A stretch of 64,000 nt of DNA from JAJZNI01 sp035624785 (GTDB lineage Bacteria; Chloroflexota; Dormibacteria; Aeolococcales; Aeolococcaceae): NCBI GenBank assembly GCA_035624785.1, contig DASPQV010000016.1, positions 1-64,000 on the forward strand, in the 5' to 3' direction. Position 1 is the stretch's first letter; the number at the start of each line of letters is the position of its first letter. Under the pieces are notes generated by a model. It saw nothing but the letters and a program-made list of their open reading frames with translations. It was not told where the DNA came from and searched no databases. The translations under genes were made by a program, and so were the position numbers. Positions 25,205-32,790 of the stretch are shown one piece after another.

Positions 25205-25998
25205 GCCACGTGGGAGGCCATCCGGACATGGCCCTGGGCAGGCACGAGCTGAGCCAGGAGGGCCGCGGCCAGGGCTGGGTTCTCGGGGTTGCAGTGAGGA
25301 CAGCGACGGCCCGGCCTGGGCACGTTGATCCAGTACCCGTCGACCCGATCGTAGGTTCCCGCCACGCAACCGGCGAGCTGCTCGAGGCTGACCGGCGCCC
25401 CGGTCGGGTTGGTGCTCAAGCCGGCGGTCACGAGCACCGTGGGGCTGGCCTGGCGCGCCCGGCGCGCCACCTCCGCAACGAACGCGGAGTAGCGCTCCGG
25501 AACCCTCTCCAAGCGCTGGCTCTGGATGTGATAGATGCAGCATCGCGGGGCCATGCGCTCGGCAAGGCGGCAGGCCAGATACGCCAGCTCGGGGCCGGGT
25601 TGGTCGCGGGCCAGCCGGGTGGCCAGGCTGATCGACGGCGCGGCCATCAGCTCCAGCCGGCTGGCCCGGAGCAGATCGGCCGCCCGCGCGACGTAGGTCC
25701 AGGGATCCTCTCGCTCCTCGCGCGGGGTCAGGTCCCATGCCTCGAGGTCGTAGAGGGCGACCGCGCGTGTATCCGGGCCGGAGCGGGTCCGCAGCTCAGC
25801 GACCTCGCTGAGCCTGGTGCAGTTGACGGTGGGAATCCAGCGCAGCTGGCGCCAGGCGGGCGCATCGGGCGGCGGTCCCCCCAGCGCCAGCCAGGTCGCG
25901 CCGGCCATCTCCCCGGGACGGTGCCCCCGGGCCGCGACCAGGCGCATCGCCCGGCTGGTCATCACCATGAGCGGCGGGCTGATCAGCTGGTCTTCCAT
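25201..25998 (-). CDS. Unknown family, cytosolic paralogue of the 27937-28815 lipoprotein
   Basis: I cannot name this 265-residue family. It aligns end to end with the lipoprotein encoded 2 kb away. Shared blocks are ALYDLEAWDLTPREEREDP against ALLDLEHWTFTPLTEQENP, then a strand with Q-x-Q, then AGLSTNPTGAPVSLEQLAG against AGLSTNPSAGPVDLTELSS, and GYWINVPRPGRRCPHCNPEN against GYWLNVPSPGAACPGCGPAN. The repeated strands ending in acidic or polar residues suggest a TIM-barrel hydrolase-like fold. This copy has no signal peptide or membrane helix. It is inserted in opposite orientation between the HlyD and glycosyltransferase genes, with its start only 20 bases from the latter. Confidence 0.65.
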   Translation of the reverse strand: MEDQLISPPLMVMTSRAMRLVAARGHRPGEMAGATWLALGGPPPDAPAWRQLRWIPTVNCTRLSEVAELRTRSGPDTRAVALYDLEAWDLTPREEREDPWTYVARAADLLRASRLELMAAPSISLATRLARDQPGPELAYLACRLAERMAPRCCIYHIQSQRLERVPERYSAFVAEVARRARQASPTVLVTAGLSTNPTGAPVSLEQLAGCVAGTYDRVDGYWINVPRPGRRCPHCNPENPALAAALLAQLVPAQGHVRMASHVA

Positions 25999-26018
25999 GT
26001 TCCCGAGGCCGGGACACC

Positions 26019-27950
26019 ATGATCTCAGGCAGCGCCCTCGCCGTGGTGGGCGGGCTCCTGGGCCTCCTCCTCTTCTGGATCGTCTACTCGGTTCGCCGCC
26101 ACCCCACCGTGGACCGGGGCGACGGCCTTGGCCGGGTGGTGATCGATCCGCCTCGACCCACCAGGCTCATCCGGGTCGCGGTCTTCCTGGCCACCATGGT
26201 CGTCTACGCCGTGGCGGTGGTGGCGGCCCGCGTCCAGATCGCCACCATCTACGTCTCCGCGGTCATGCGGATGGTGCTCTGGATCCTGCCCGCCCCCACC
26301 CTGGTGGCGCCGTACGCCAATCGCTTCGAGACCGGCTACCGGATGATGATCGCCGGCTCGATAGTGGCGCTGGCGCTGGTGATCCGCGCCGGGCCGGCGC
26401 GGCGGCTCTCGGTGGCGCTGCACGCGGTGGTCTACCTGGTCATGGCCGCCCTGCTCGATTGCATAGTGGTGGTGACCTCCGCGGTCACCCGGCTGCCGAT
26501 CGCCTACGTCGGCGTCGAGGGCATCGTCCTCAACATGCTGCTCTGGGCGATGGTGATGCTGCGCGTCTTCTTCACCACCTTCACCCTGCCCCGCCCCAGC
26601 CGGGTGGTGGCGCCTCGCGGCGGCTACTGGGCGGAGACGCTGCAGACCGCGGCCCTCGCGGTGGCCGTGCTGGGCACCCTGGGACTGACCATCGCCCTCG
26701 TGATCCAGCTGGGCTCCTTCGGCCACGAGGTCTACATCCTGCTGGGATTCATGACCTATGCGCTCTTCTGGACCCTGCTGATAGTCCTCTTCCGGATCAT
26801 CGGCCGGATGCGGCGCCGGCCTTCGACGGGGAGGGCCGGGACCCCTCCCATCCACGTGATCATGTGCGCCTTCAACGAGTCGCCGGGGATCGTCGACACC
26901 CTGGAATCTGTCGACAGAGCCGCCGCTCACTATGCGGGCAAGGTCCGCGTGACCCTGGCCGACGATGGCTCGGAGGATGACACCGTGGCCATATCCCGGG
27001 CGACCATGGACCGGTTCAGGGCGGCCAGCGGGGAGATCATCGCCTGCTCTCACGCCGGAAAGTCGGCGGCTCTCAACGCCGCTCTGGCCCGGGTGACCGC
27101 TCCCATCGCCGTGCGCATCGACGCCGACGTGCTGATCAGTGCCAATGCCTTCGCCTGCCTGCCCCGCTGGTTCGCCGATCCGACCGTGGGCAGCGTGGGC
27201 GGCTCGACCTTTCCGCGCATGTCCAGGTCGTGGCTGCACCGCATGCGGCTCATCGAGTGCATCTACGGCTACCTCTTCGTCCGCCCGGGGCTGGTCGCCG
27301 TCGATGCGCTGCCCTGCGTCCCGGGCACCTTCCAGGCCTTTCGCCCGGAACCGGCTCGGGCAGTGGGCGGGATGGTGATGGGAATGAACGGCGAGGACGC
27401 GGATCTGACCCTGCAGCTGGGCAGGCTGGGCTATCGCGCAGTGATGGACCGGGAGATCGTCATCCACGAGGACGTGCCCACCAGCCTCGCCGCCTATCGG
27501 GAGCAGCGCCTGCGCTGGTACCGATCGGGCGCGCACCTGTTCGCGCGGCACAACCCGATCCAGGCCAGGTCGGCCGGACCGCGGGTCTGGCTGTCCCTGA
27601 TGCGCGCGGCCATCTTCCGCTTCATGATGCTGGTCCGCCCGATCGTCTACCTGTATGCTGCCGTCTGGGCCCTGGGGCAGCCGAGCGGCACGCGCAACAT
27701 CTGGTTCGTCTTCGTGCTCTTCGGTTCGGCGGTGGCTCCGATGCTGCTCAGCACCGCGGTCGAGGCGGTCGCCCACGGCTACGCCGGCTACCTCCCCTGG
27801 CTGCTGCTCTGGTACCCGACCTACGTCCTGCTCCGCCGCGTGATCATGATCGAGAGCTTCCTGACCCTCCCGACCCGCCCGGTCGTCGTGCCCTGGCCGG
27901 CCAGGGCCGGCGGAGCTTACCGCGAGATGCAGCCAGATGCGGTGGGCTGA
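26019..27950 (+). CDS. Processive-type family 2 glycosyltransferase, membrane-bound
   Basis: This 643-residue protein has about seven hydrophobic segments before residue 265, a GT2 catalytic domain (about 275-500) and further helices at about 525-620. The domain shows the four signatures of processive synthases: ADDGSEDDT, the DxD-type RIDADV, GEDADLT and QRLRW (QxxRW). This resembles hyaluronan, PgaC and cellulose synthases, which polymerise and export a glycan through their own channel. The sugar is not readable from sequence. The downstream lipoprotein gene overlaps it by 14 bases and a RapZ-domain gene follows, forming one operon. Confidence 0.88.
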   Translation: MISGSALAVVGGLLGLLLFWIVYSVRRHPTVDRGDGLGRVVIDPPRPTRLIRVAVFLATMVVYAVAVVAARVQIATIYVSAVMRMVLWILPAPTLVAPYANRFETGYRMMIAGSIVALALVIRAGPARRLSVALHAVVYLVMAALLDCIVVVTSAVTRLPIAYVGVEGIVLNMLLWAMVMLRVFFTTFTLPRPSRVVAPRGGYWAETLQTAALAVAVLGTLGLTIALVIQLGSFGHEVYILLGFMTYALFWTLLIVLFRIIGRMRRRPSTGRAGTPPIHVIMCAFNESPGIVDTLESVDRAAAHYAGKVRVTLADDGSEDDTVAISRATMDRFRAASGEIIACSHAGKSAALNAALARVTAPIAVRIDADVLISANAFACLPRWFADPTVGSVGGSTFPRMSRSWLHRMRLIECIYGYLFVRPGLVAVDALPCVPGTFQAFRPEPARAVGGMVMGMNGEDADLTLQLGRLGYRAVMDREIVIHEDVPTSLAAYREQRLRWYRSGAHLFARHNPIQARSAGPRVWLSLMRAAIFRFMMLVRPIVYLYAAVWALGQPSGTRNIWFVFVLFGSAVAPMLLSTAVEAVAHGYAGYLPWLLLWYPTYVLLRRVIMIESFLTLPTRPVVVPWPARAGGAYREMQPDAVG

Positions 27951-28815
27951 GCGGCAGGCCCGGGCCGCCGGGGCACTGCTGGTGCTGGTCGCCCTGGCCG
28001 GCTGCGGCGGGACGGCGACGACGACGCTGAAACCGTCGGCGATCCCACCGCAGGCGGCCGGGTTGACCTGGCTGGTCACCGCTGAGGCGGTGAGGGAGAT
28101 GTCGCGCTACGGAGACCTGAGCAGCTGGCTGGCCGGCGACACCGTGCTCGAGGTGGTCTCCCAGGGCGCGACACCCGTCCCCGGATTCGCTGCTCAGCCG
28201 GTGGTCAGCTTCCGCAGCTACCAGGCGTTCAGCGCCGCGGTCAGCAGCGGCGCGATACCGACCTGGGCCCGGCTGGCTCTGCTCGACCTCGAGCACTGGA
28301 CCTTCACCCCTCTGACCGAGCAGGAGAATCCCTCGGATTACGAGACCGTGTTCGTCAGACTGGCCCGCAGCCACGGCCTCACCCCAATCCTCGCGCCCGG
28401 CCTGGATCTGACCCAGACGCTGGCACCCGGCTCGGCCAGCCCCGAAGCCGCCTTCGTTGCCCTGGGCCTGCCCGCCGAGGCCGCCCAAGCGCTGGCTGGT
28501 GGACCCGGCTACATCGACCTGCAGGCCCAGTCGCTGGAGGGCAGCTCGACCAGCTACTCGAGCTTCGTGACCGAGGCGCGCGCCCAGGTGACGAGCACGG
28601 ATCCCTCCGCAGTGGTTTTGGCCGGGTTGAGCACCAACCCTTCAGCCGGACCAGTGGACCTGACCGAGCTGAGCAGCGACGTCAGCGCCACTCGCTCGCT
28701 GGTGGCCGGCTACTGGCTCAACGTCCCGAGCCCGGGCGCCGCCTGTCCGGGCTGTGGCCCGGCAAACCCTCAGCTGGGCGCCCTGCTGCTCCAGGCCGAG
28801 GTGGGCCACGGATGA
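27937..28815 (+). CDS. Lipoprotein of an unknown family, paralogue of 25201-25998
   Basis: The 292-residue product has a lipoprotein signal with Cys23 in LVALAGCGG and should be anchored outside the membrane. Its body matches the cytosolic paralogue through the DLEHWTFTP block, the YIDLQAQSLE strand and the AGLSTNPSAGP and GYWLNVPSPG blocks, ending in a CPGC motif that may bind metal or form a disulphide. A TIM-barrel glycan hydrolase or deacetylase partner of the synthase is a plausible inference. The start overlaps the glycosyltransferase gene by 14 bases. Confidence 0.65.
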   Translation: MRWAERQARAAGALLVLVALAGCGGTATTTLKPSAIPPQAAGLTWLVTAEAVREMSRYGDLSSWLAGDTVLEVVSQGATPVPGFAAQPVVSFRSYQAFSAAVSSGAIPTWARLALLDLEHWTFTPLTEQENPSDYETVFVRLARSHGLTPILAPGLDLTQTLAPGSASPEAAFVALGLPAEAAQALAGGPGYIDLQAQSLEGSSTSYSSFVTEARAQVTSTDPSAVVLAGLSTNPSAGPVDLTELSSDVSATRSLVAGYWLNVPSPGAACPGCGPANPQLGALLLQAEVGHG

Positions 28816-28849
28816 GAACGACGACACCGAGCAGCAAGGAGGTCTAGAG

Positions 28850-29725
28850 ATGTCGTTGGTCGCGATCCTCTGCAGCCCGACCCGGCAATCGGAGCTCAGC
28901 AGGCTGGTCATGGGCCAGGGGTACACGCCCTTAACGCCCCGGGGGACCCGGGGCAGGCTCAGCGCCCAGGTCGAGGTGGAGCTCGAGCGCCACCCCAACC
29001 TGGTCCTGATCGCGTCCACCGCATCCGGGGCGTCGATGCTCACCGAGCTCGACTCGCGTTCGGTGCGCTACTGGCTGCTCGCGGTCGGAGAGGTTCCCAC
29101 CACCTGGCGGGCCAATCCGCCCCGGGCCCCGCACCGGACCATCCTCACCCTGGACCCGGCCGGCGCGGGGTACCTGGAGCAGCTCCTGGACGACTGGAAG
29201 GAGCGCCCGGTGCCACGGATCGACTGCTTCCCCTTCAGCTTCCGCGAGGGTCTGCCGGCGGAGGCCGACTGGGTGATCGACACCCGCTTCCTGGACAGCC
29301 CGTACTGGAGCGGTGACCTGCGCACGCGCTCCCCCTCGGATACGGAGATGCGCGATTACGTGGTCTCCCAGCCGGGGGCAAGGCTGGTGCTGGACAACTT
29401 CTCCACCATGCTGGTCGCCCTCCTCCCCCACTACAAGAAGCAGCGCCGCACGGTGCTTCGGGTTGCGGTCGGCTGCACCGGGGGGGAGCACCGCTCGCAG
29501 GTGATGACCGACGAGCTGGTGGAGCGACTCAGCCGCTCGGGTCAGGCCACGGCGCGTCGCCTCTCCGCACCTCCGCTGGCCGCGCCCAGCCCACCGGGCT
29601 ACGCGGAGGAGGCGGTGGCGGTGGCTCTGTCCGGCAGATCCAGCCGCCTCGAGGCCACGGGCCAGGTCGTCAGGCCAACCAGGGGCGCCGATCCCTTCAT
29701 CACCGAACCTCAGGCAATCGGGTGA
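28850..29725 (+). CDS. RapZ C-terminal-domain protein lacking the RapZ kinase domain
   Basis: Residues about 125-230 of this 291-residue protein match the C-terminal domain of RapZ, which senses glucosamine-6-phosphate in E. coli. CFPFSFREGLPAEAD, VIDTRFLDSPYW and VAVGCTGGEHRS correspond to the RapZ blocks for the phosphosugar site. The first 120 residues contain no P-loop (no GxxxxGKS/T), so the RapZ ATPase half is absent; they look like a different alpha/beta domain. A perfect AAGGAGG lies seven bases before ATG 28850. Placement after the synthase suggests a sensor of amino-sugar supply, which is an inference. Confidence 0.78.
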   Translation: MSLVAILCSPTRQSELSRLVMGQGYTPLTPRGTRGRLSAQVEVELERHPNLVLIASTASGASMLTELDSRSVRYWLLAVGEVPTTWRANPPRAPHRTILTLDPAGAGYLEQLLDDWKERPVPRIDCFPFSFREGLPAEADWVIDTRFLDSPYWSGDLRTRSPSDTEMRDYVVSQPGARLVLDNFSTMLVALLPHYKKQRRTVLRVAVGCTGGEHRSQVMTDELVERLSRSGQATARRLSAPPLAAPSPPGYAEEAVAVALSGRSSRLEATGQVVRPTRGADPFITEPQAIG

Positions 29726-29765
29726 GGGGGCCGCATCGGGACCCCGGCGGCCGGTCGAGCGTGGC

Positions 29766-29812
29766 TATGATCGAGCGAGCCGCACCCATACCCCACGCCG
29801 CATGCCGTGGGG
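29766..29812 (+). promoter_or_regulatory. moaA promoter box and leader hairpin
   Basis: TATGAT (29766-29771) is followed by a leader of about 65 bases. In it CCCCACG (29791-29797) pairs with CGTGGGG (29806-29812) around an 8-base loop, ahead of the GAGGAG ribosome site at 29828. The leader is too short for the known Moco riboswitch, but a hairpin just before the ribosome site could still control moaA. Confidence 0.4.
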
Positions 29813-29841
29813 CACAGGCCGCATCCTGAGGAGAGCCCGCG

Positions 29842-30921
29842 ATGACGCTGACGGCGCCGGTCGATACCGACGTGATCGCCGGGCCTGACGGCCGAGCGCC
29901 GAGCCCGGATCCGGAAACCCCGGCGGTGCGTGACCGGAGGGAGCGTCCGATGCGCGACCTGCGCATCTCGGTCACCGACCGCTGCAACTTCCGGTGCCCG
30001 TACTGCATGCCGCGCAGCCACTACGGCCCCGGGCACCGCTTCCTTCCCCTGGAGAAGCAGCTCACCGCCCCTGAGCTGGAGCGGCTGGCCGGAGTCTTCA
30101 TCTCGCTGGGGGTGACCAAGATCCGGCTCACCGGCGGAGAACCGCTGCTGCGGCGAGACCTTGTCGACATCGTCGGCCGGCTGAGCCGGCTCGGCGTGGA
30201 GGACCTCGCCCTCACCACCAACGGGGCGCTGCTCGCCCGCCACGCCGCCGCCCTTGCCGAGGCCGGGCTGCATCGGGTCACGGTGAGCCTGGACTCGCTG
30301 GACCCGGAGGTCTTCGCCGCGATGAGCGACGCCTCGGTTCCAGTGGCGGAGGTGCTCGCAGGCATCATGGCTGCCCAGGCCGCCGGGCTCAACCCGATAA
30401 AGCTCAACTGCGTGGTCAGGCGGGGCAACAACGAGGGGAGCATCCTGGAGCTCGTCGAGTTCGCCCGCTCCCACGGCCTCCAGCTCCGCTTCATCGAGTA
30501 CATGGACGTGGGCAGCTCCAACGGCTGGCGCCGCCAGGACGTCGTCCCCGCCCTCGAGATCCTCGAGACGGTGGGCAGGGTGCACCCGCTCCTGGCCGAG
30601 GACCGCGAGCCCAGCGCCGTGGCTCGGCGCTACCGCTTCGCCGACGGCGCCGGTGAGCTGGGCATCATCGCTTCAGTGAGCCAGCCCTTCTGCGGTGACT
30701 GCAGCCGCGCCAGGCTGGGCTCGGATGGACGCTTGTACACCTGCCTGTTCGCGATCGCGGGCCTGGACCTCCGGGAGCCCCTCCGCTCCGGCGCCGATGA
30801 CCGCGAGCTGCGCCGTCTGGTCAGCGAACGCTGGCTGCGCCGCAACGACCGCTACTCGGAGATCCGGGCATCCCTGACCGCGCCGCTGCGCCACGTGGAG
30901 ATGTCCTACATCGGGGGCTGA
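29842..30921 (+). CDS. moaA: GTP 3',8-cyclase
   Basis: MoaA is the radical-SAM enzyme that starts molybdopterin synthesis from GTP. The 359-residue protein has the SAM cluster motif at Cys48, Cys52 and Cys55 (DRCNFRCPYC), the substrate cluster in PFCGDCSRARLGSDGRLYTC, and the conserved C-terminal Gly-Gly (SYIGG). The first 35 residues are an unconserved extension. GAGGAG lies eight bases before the ATG. It converges on the rest of the cofactor operon. MoaC, its partner in making cPMP, is supplied by the triple-fusion gene next door. Confidence 0.96.
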   Translation: MTLTAPVDTDVIAGPDGRAPSPDPETPAVRDRRERPMRDLRISVTDRCNFRCPYCMPRSHYGPGHRFLPLEKQLTAPELERLAGVFISLGVTKIRLTGGEPLLRRDLVDIVGRLSRLGVEDLALTTNGALLARHAAALAEAGLHRVTVSLDSLDPEVFAAMSDASVPVAEVLAGIMAAQAAGLNPIKLNCVVRRGNNEGSILELVEFARSHGLQLRFIEYMDVGSSNGWRRQDVVPALEILETVGRVHPLLAEDREPSAVARRYRFADGAGELGIIASVSQPFCGDCSRARLGSDGRLYTCLFAIAGLDLREPLRSGADDRELRRLVSERWLRRNDRYSEIRASLTAPLRHVEMSYIGG

Positions 30922-30937
30922 GGGCACGCCGCGCCAT

Positions 30938-30979
30938 CCGGCGCCTCGGCCGTCAGGGACGGCTCGGGCGGAGCGCCGG
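30938..30979. terminator. Nested hairpin between convergent genes
   Basis: An outer 7-bp stem (30938-30944 with 30973-30979) encloses an inner 6-bp stem GCCGTC/GACGGC (30949-30954 with 30958-30963, loop AGG). It lies in the 71-bp gap between two convergent cofactor genes. There is no T-tract. Confidence 0.45.
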
Positions 30980-30992
30980 CCGCCGGGGCGGC

Positions 30993-31481
30993 TCAGGCGT
31001 GCCGGGTGTCCCCGGCCAGCAGGGCCAGGGCATGGGGAAGCGCCGCCCAGATCGCCTCCAGCCCCTCTCCCACCGCCCGGGGGCTGCCCGGCAGGGCGAC
31101 GACCAGCCGACCGCCGGCGACGCCCACCACCTGCCGGGAGAGCATCGCCAGTGGGGTGGAGTCCGCCCCCTTCCGCCGGATCGCCTCGGCCATGCCCGGC
31201 ACCTGGTAGTCGAGCAGCGGCTCGATCGCCTGTGGCGTCAGGTCGCGAGGTCCCAGTCCGGTGCCTCCGCTGAGCACCACCAGGTCCGCGCCCGCCATCG
31301 CCTCGACCGCCGCCGACCTGATCTCGTCAATACTGTCCGGAACCAGGCGGCGTGCCACCACGGTGGCGGGGAGCAGGGCGAGGCGTTCGGCGAGGAGGTC
31401 ACCGCTCTCGTCGCGGGGAAGCTCGCCGCGCGCCCGGGAGTCGCTGACGGTGATGATCGCGGCTCGCCAGATCGAGGACAT
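30993..31481 (-). CDS. Molybdopterin adenylyltransferase, MogA/MoaB type
   Basis: The 162-residue protein adenylylates molybdopterin before metal insertion. It has the family opening AAIITVSDSRARGELPRDES, the substrate loop VVLSGGTGLGPRDLTPQAI, and the ALPGSPRAV motif. MogA and MoaB share these features and I cannot separate them. The start at ATG 31481 follows the stop of the fusion gene by ten bases, so it ends the mobA-moeA-moaDEC operon. It completes a nearly full local set for making molybdenum cofactor. Confidence 0.92.
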   Translation of the reverse strand: MSSIWRAAIITVSDSRARGELPRDESGDLLAERLALLPATVVARRLVPDSIDEIRSAAVEAMAGADLVVLSGGTGLGPRDLTPQAIEPLLDYQVPGMAEAIRRKGADSTPLAMLSRQVVGVAGGRLVVALPGSPRAVGEGLEAIWAALPHALALLAGDTRHA

Positions 31482-31491
31482 GGCGGCTGGG

Positions 31492-32790
31492 TCAGGCGGG
31501 CCGCTCGACGGCGCCGCTCTTGCCACCGCTCTTGCGCCGCAGGCCCAGCCACGAAATGGTCATCCACGGATCGGCGGACTTGAGCATGTCGATGACGGTC
31601 AGTGCGGCGACCGAGGCCGCGGTCAGCGCCTCCATCTCGACACCGGTGGAGGCCACGCAGCGGGCGGTGCTGAGGATGCGCACCCCGGGCACTGCGTCGT
31701 CGATCTCGATGGTCACGTCGACGTGGGTGATCGGAAGGGGATGGCAGAGCGGGATGAGATCGGGGGTCCGCTTGGCGGCCATGATCCCGGCGAGCCGGGC
31801 GACCGCCAGCACGTCCCCCTTGGGCGAATTCCGGCGCAGTGCCGCCACAGTTGCCGGCGAGCTGAAGCGCACCACCGCCTCGGCGGTGGCCTGGCGCAGG
31901 GTGGGTGACCGGTCGCTGACATCGACCATGTGCAGCTCGCCGCCCCCGTCCACGTGGCTGAGCTGGGGAAGGCTGGGCGGAGCCTCGCCGGACGGGACGC
32001 CGGCCCCTGGATCCCGGCTCTGACCGGAGGCCTCCCCGGCCGCGGCGGGAGAGGCGCCCGGGGACGGCTCGGGTTCCCCGGCCGCCCCCGGGTCCAGCTC
32101 ACGAGCATCGACCCACACCGCCCCGTCCGGGTGGTGCTCCCGCTTCCAAACGGGAAGGTCGTGCTTGAGGATCTCGATCGCCTCGGCACAGGCGGCGATC
32201 GCCGGCCGGCGGTGGGGGGCGGCGGCGGCCACGGCGACGCTCACCTCGCCGACCGCCAGGGAGCCGACCCGGTGGACCATGGTCAGGCTGGTCACGGGGT
32301 GGCGCGAGGCCACCAGGCTGGCGATGCGGAACAGCTCCCGCTCGGCCATGGGCAGATAGGCCTCATAGTCCAGCCCCAGCACCGGGCTCCCGGCGCTGGC
32401 CGCCCTCACCACTCCCACGAAGCTGGCCACGGCGCCGTCCTGGTCGGTGCGGATCTCCGCGGCCAGGCGGCCGGCATCGATCGGCTCCCCGACCAGGCGC
32501 ACCCGCAGCCGGGGTGCGGCCGCTCCGTCGGCGGCGCCCCCGGCGACCGGTGGCATGAAGGCGATCTCGTCACCCGGCTCGACCGGGGTCTGCCAGTCGC
32601 ACCAGGCCAGGTTGCGAGCCGCCCTGACCCGCTCCCGGGCGTCCCGCAGGCTGGGGCTGTCTCGGGTCAGCACGGACCAGAGCTCGGCGACGGTGGCGAC
32701 CCTCTCGGCGATCAGGGTCTCGGCACCGAGGCGCTCACGCAGGGCCCCGAAGCAGAGGACCCGGATCGCGCCGGCCCCGGCTGCGGCCAT
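31492..32790 (-). CDS. MoaD-MoaE-MoaC fusion protein
   Basis: One 432-residue chain joins three cofactor enzymes. Residues 8-85 are MoaD (small subunit of molybdopterin synthase), ending at Gly84-Gly85 in FMPPVAGG. Residues about 94-235 are MoaE (large subunit), with the paired lysines Lys209 and Lys216 in EILKHDLPVWKREHH. After a Pro/Ala/Gly linker, residues about 265-420 are MoaC (cyclic pyranopterin synthase) with ELHMVDVSD and LIPLCHPLPITHVDV. MoaD normally needs a free C-terminal Gly-Gly for its thiocarboxylate, so cleavage after Gly85 is expected, as known for fused MoaD-MoaE. The ATG overlaps the moeA stop by one base (TGATG). Confidence 0.93.
   Translation of the reverse strand: MAAAGAGAIRVLCFGALRERLGAETLIAERVATVAELWSVLTRDSPSLRDARERVRAARNLAWCDWQTPVEPGDEIAFMPPVAGGAADGAAAPRLRVRLVGEPIDAGRLAAEIRTDQDGAVASFVGVVRAASAGSPVLGLDYEAYLPMAERELFRIASLVASRHPVTSLTMVHRVGSLAVGEVSVAVAAAAPHRRPAIAACAEAIEILKHDLPVWKREHHPDGAVWVDARELDPGAAGEPEPSPGASPAAAGEASGQSRDPGAGVPSGEAPPSLPQLSHVDGGGELHMVDVSDRSPTLRQATAEAVVRFSSPATVAALRRNSPKGDVLAVARLAGIMAAKRTPDLIPLCHPLPITHVDVTIEIDDAVPGVRILSTARCVASTGVEMEALTAASVAALTVIDMLKSADPWMTISWLGLRRKSGGKSGAVERPA

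Noticed and set aside
26025..28079. Long minus-strand frame opposite the glycosyltransferase gene
   Set aside because: It is a His/Asp/Gly-rich shadow of a strongly supported membrane enzyme, with no ribosome site.
29766..29841. Known Moco riboswitch before moaA
   Set aside because: The leader is only about 65 bases with one simple hairpin, far short of the known aptamer.
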